A stretch of 64,000 nucleotides of DNA from Methylobacterium jeotgali (GTDB lineage Bacteria > Pseudomonadota > Alphaproteobacteria > Rhizobiales > Beijerinckiaceae), in the NCBI RefSeq assembly GCF_022179345.1, contig NZ_BPQR01000035.1:23205-87204 (forward strand). Direction: 5' to 3'. The notes beneath the pieces were generated by a model. It was not told where the DNA came from, did no database searches, and saw only the letters and a list, made by a program, of their open reading frames with translations. Every line of letters starts with the position of its first letter. Position 1 is the stretch's first letter. The translations under genes were made by a program, and so were the position numbers. Shown in pieces: positions 62,263 through 64,000 of the stretch.

Positions 62263-63336
62263 ATGGCCGCCACCGCCCGCATCGCCGACGCCCCTCGCGG
62301 GGTCGATCAGGTCGTTCGCGAGGAGCTTCGCCCCCGCGTCGCGGAGATCGATGCCGGCGCCTACCCGGAGGCGGCCTTGCGGGCGCTCGGCGGATCGGGC
62401 GCCTTCGGCCATCATCTCGGGGAGGCTGGCGAGGGGCTCCTCGCCGCGGTCGACGCGATGGGCCTGGTCGGCGAGGCCTGCCTCTCCACGGCCTTCTGCG
62501 TCTGGTGCCAGGACGCGCTCGCCTGGTACCTCGCCCGCTCCGAGGAGGCCGGCCCCCGCCGCCACCTCGCGGCGGTCGCGTCCGGCGAGGCGCTCGGCGG
62601 CACCGGCCTTTCGAACCCGATGAAGGCGCTCGCAGGCATCGAGCCCCTGGCGCTGGAGGGCCGGCGGGAGGGCAACGGCTACCGGGTGCGCGGGCGCCTG
62701 CCCTGGGTCTCGAACCTCGGCCCCGGCCACCGCTTCGCCGGCATCTTCGCCCTTCCGGACGGGCGCCGCCTGATGGGCCTGTTCGAGGCCGGGGGCAAGG
62801 CGGTCTCGATCTCCGCCAACGCCCGCTTCGTGGCGCTCGAAGGCACCGGCACCTACACGGTGATGGTCCGCGACGCCTTCGTCCCCGACGAGGACATCGT
62901 CTCCGGGGATACGGCCGCCTTCGTGCCGCGCATCCGTAACGGCTTCGTGCTGCTCCAGACCGGCATGGGGCTCGGCCTCGCCAGAGGCGTCGCCGCGATG
63001 ATGCGGCAGGATGCCCGCGGCCGGGAGCAGGCGCGGTTCCTGCCCCTCGGCCCGGAGGCGATCGAGGAGCGGGCCGAGGCCCTCCGGGAGCGCGTCGCCG
63101 CGGCGGCGCAGGTCCATGCCGAGACCGGCCGCGGCGCCTTCCTGGAGATCCTGCGCCTGCGCCTCGACGTGTCGCTGCTCGCGCTGGAGGCCGCCCAGGC
63201 CGGGATGCTCCAGCTCGGGGCGCGGGGCTATCTGGAGGGCGCGGAGGCGTTCCGGCGGCTGCGCGAGGCGCAGTTCGTGGCGATCGTCACCCCGTCCGTG
63301 AAGCACATCACCACGGAGCTCGCCCGCGGCGTCTGA
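62263..63336 (+). CDS. Acyl-CoA-dehydrogenase-fold flavoprotein (SfnB/DszC-like)
   Basis: A 357-residue protein of the acyl-CoA dehydrogenase superfamily: AFCVWCQDALAWYLARSEEA, GTGLSNPMKALAGIEPLALE, GRLPWVSNLGPGHRFAGIF, MVRDAFVPDEDIVSGD and helical end. Shorter than most members (about 380-400). The placement next to sulfonate importer and sulfite dehydrogenase genes fits the desulfurisation branch of this superfamily rather than fatty acid oxidation. Ends the cluster before a strong terminator. GAGG precedes the ATG. Confidence 0.8.
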   Translation: MAATARIADAPRGVDQVVREELRPRVAEIDAGAYPEAALRALGGSGAFGHHLGEAGEGLLAAVDAMGLVGEACLSTAFCVWCQDALAWYLARSEEAGPRRHLAAVASGEALGGTGLSNPMKALAGIEPLALEGRREGNGYRVRGRLPWVSNLGPGHRFAGIFALPDGRRLMGLFEAGGKAVSISANARFVALEGTGTYTVMVRDAFVPDEDIVSGDTAAFVPRIRNGFVLLQTGMGLGLARGVAAMMRQDARGREQARFLPLGPEAIEERAEALRERVAAAAQVHAETGRGAFLEILRLRLDVSLLALEAAQAGMLQLGARGYLEGAEAFRRLREAQFVAIVTPSVKHITTELARGV

Positions 63337-63482
63337 GCCCGGCGAGCGCCGCAGCGAGGACGCGGCGACCGTCCCTCGCGGCGCAACGGGCGCCGATACG
63401 GTTCAGTCCGGCCCGGTGGCAACGAGCCCGTCACGCCACCGTCGCGCGGCCGCTCTACACCGCGCCCATTCCCAAGACACTC
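63337..63482. other. Intergenic stretch before the terminator
   Basis: 146 bases after the last cluster gene. No gene, tRNA or promoter was recognised. Confidence 0.5.
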
Positions 63483-63514
63483 AGCCCGCCCGGCACGCCG
63501 CGGCGGGCTTTTTT
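63483..63514 (+). terminator. Rho-independent terminator
   Basis: AGCCCGCC (63483-63490) and GGCGGGCT (63502-63509) pair exactly with an 11-base loop and are followed by TTTTT. This is the clearest intrinsic terminator of the window and ends the 55.7-63.3 kb transcription unit. Confidence 0.92.
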
Positions 63515-63547
63515 GGAGCGAAGGCCCGCACTCATCAGGCGCGGCGT

Positions 63548-64000
63548 CCTCGCTCTCCTCGCCGACGAGCTTCACCTTCACCCTCGACACCACGGCCGAT
63601 GCCGGCGCTCCTGCGACCCTCGTCGTGGACGGGACGGGGAACGGGCTGCTCGACCGCTAACGAGGCGGGGGCGGTCGCCTTCACCGTGGGGCGGGGCTCG
63701 ACGCGGACGCGCAGGCGGTGGCGAGCTTCAGCGACGGCACCCACAGCACCACGGCCGCGGTCGCGGCCGACGGGCGCTTCAGCGTCGACCTCTCGGCCTT
63801 CGCCGGCTCCGTCACGAGCACGCTGTCCATCACCGACGCGGCCGGCAACACGGCGAGCGTCACGGGCAACGCGGTCACCGTCGATACGCTCGCCTACCAG
63901 AGCCTGTTCGGCACGCTCGTGCACGATGCCGGCACGGCGCTGGGCCAGGTCGTCGAGCTCTATCTCGGGCTGCTCGGGCGCGCGCCGGACGCGGCCGGGA
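63548..64000 (+). pseudogene. Frame-disrupted Ig-repeat/DUF4214 secreted protein fragment
   Basis: Translation gives SFTFTLDTTADAGAPATLVV then GTGNGLLDR and a TAA at 63658. The neighbouring frame carries on the expected text (ANEAGAVAFTVG) and a second shift near 63700 restores LDADAQAVASFSDGTHSTTA, then SVDLSAFAGSVTSTLSITDA and VTVDT. This is one bacterial Ig-like repeat of large secreted adhesins or RTX-type proteins. The last residues, VVELYLGLLGRAPDAAG, are the start of a DUF4214 domain that continues past the window. No start codon or ribosome binding site is visible. It is either a decayed gene or affected by sequencing errors. Confidence 0.65.

Noticed and set aside
63337..63482. A possible tRNA before the terminator
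   Set aside because: No cloverleaf, T-loop GTTCRA motif or acceptor pairing could be found.

Overview
The base composition (very GC-rich, strong G/C third positions), the rhizobial-type type III secretion (T3SS) genes and the methylated-amine and organosulfur genes suggest an alphaproteobacterium of the order Rhizobiales (Hyphomicrobiales), most likely a Methylobacterium/Methylorubrum-type methylotroph. This is inferred from gene content; no taxonomic marker such as rRNA lies in the window.

Region 1 (1-16.2 kb) is a T3SS locus arranged like the rhizobial Rhc system. On the minus strand, reading right to left, are sctI(nolB)-sctJ-sctK(nolU)-sctL(nolV)-sctN-sctO-sctQ-sctR, with the window edge cutting sctR. 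Divergent from it are rhcC1/nolW (the N-terminal half of a split secretin), two small Gly-rich pilin/needle-like proteins, sctD, a YscX-like protein, a TPR YscY-like protein and sctV. Next come a 1128-aa protein ending in a nuclease toxin domain, with a nuclear-localisation-like basic cluster just before it, and a small YezG-like immunity protein. An OmpR-type orphan response regulator follows (16.2-17.1 kb).

Region 2 (17.4-29.9 kb) is the accessory part of the island: a NopE-like effector with a GDPHVD self-cleavage motif, and a five-gene operon made of a LysM protein with 49 regularly spaced cysteines, a small partner, a radical SAM/SPASM maturase, an unknown protein and an NTF2-like protein. 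After it come a zinc-ribbon membrane protein, an orphan CpaC-CpaD (secretin plus lipoprotein) pair that could supply the missing secretin ring, and a large disordered protein. Four sequences resembling the rhizobial tts box (TtsI target) precede sctI, the pilin-like genes, the NopE-like gene and the cysteine-repeat operon, which ties these units into one regulon.

Region 3 (29.9-49.8 kb) is metabolic and centred on amines: a DJ-1-like protein, an XRE-cupin regulator, an MFS/RidA/MOSC/ferredoxin-reductase operon, an NmrA/LysR pair, the dimethylamine monooxygenase genes, an APC permease, a LuxR-type regulator, then a GcvT-like gene, tmm and tdm, and a TorF-type porin. Together these encode trimethylamine to TMAO to dimethylamine to methylamine, releasing formaldehyde or C1-folate.

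Region 4 (49.8-63.5 kb) holds a transposase remnant, a TAXI-type binding protein, a ketopantoate-reductase-like protein, a DUF3604 protein and an organosulfur-type cluster (binding protein, SoxCD-like sulfite dehydrogenase, ABC importer, OsmC, acyl-CoA-dehydrogenase-like). A strong terminator ends it. The last 460 bases carry a frame-disrupted fragment of an Ig-repeat/DUF4214 secreted protein that runs off the window.
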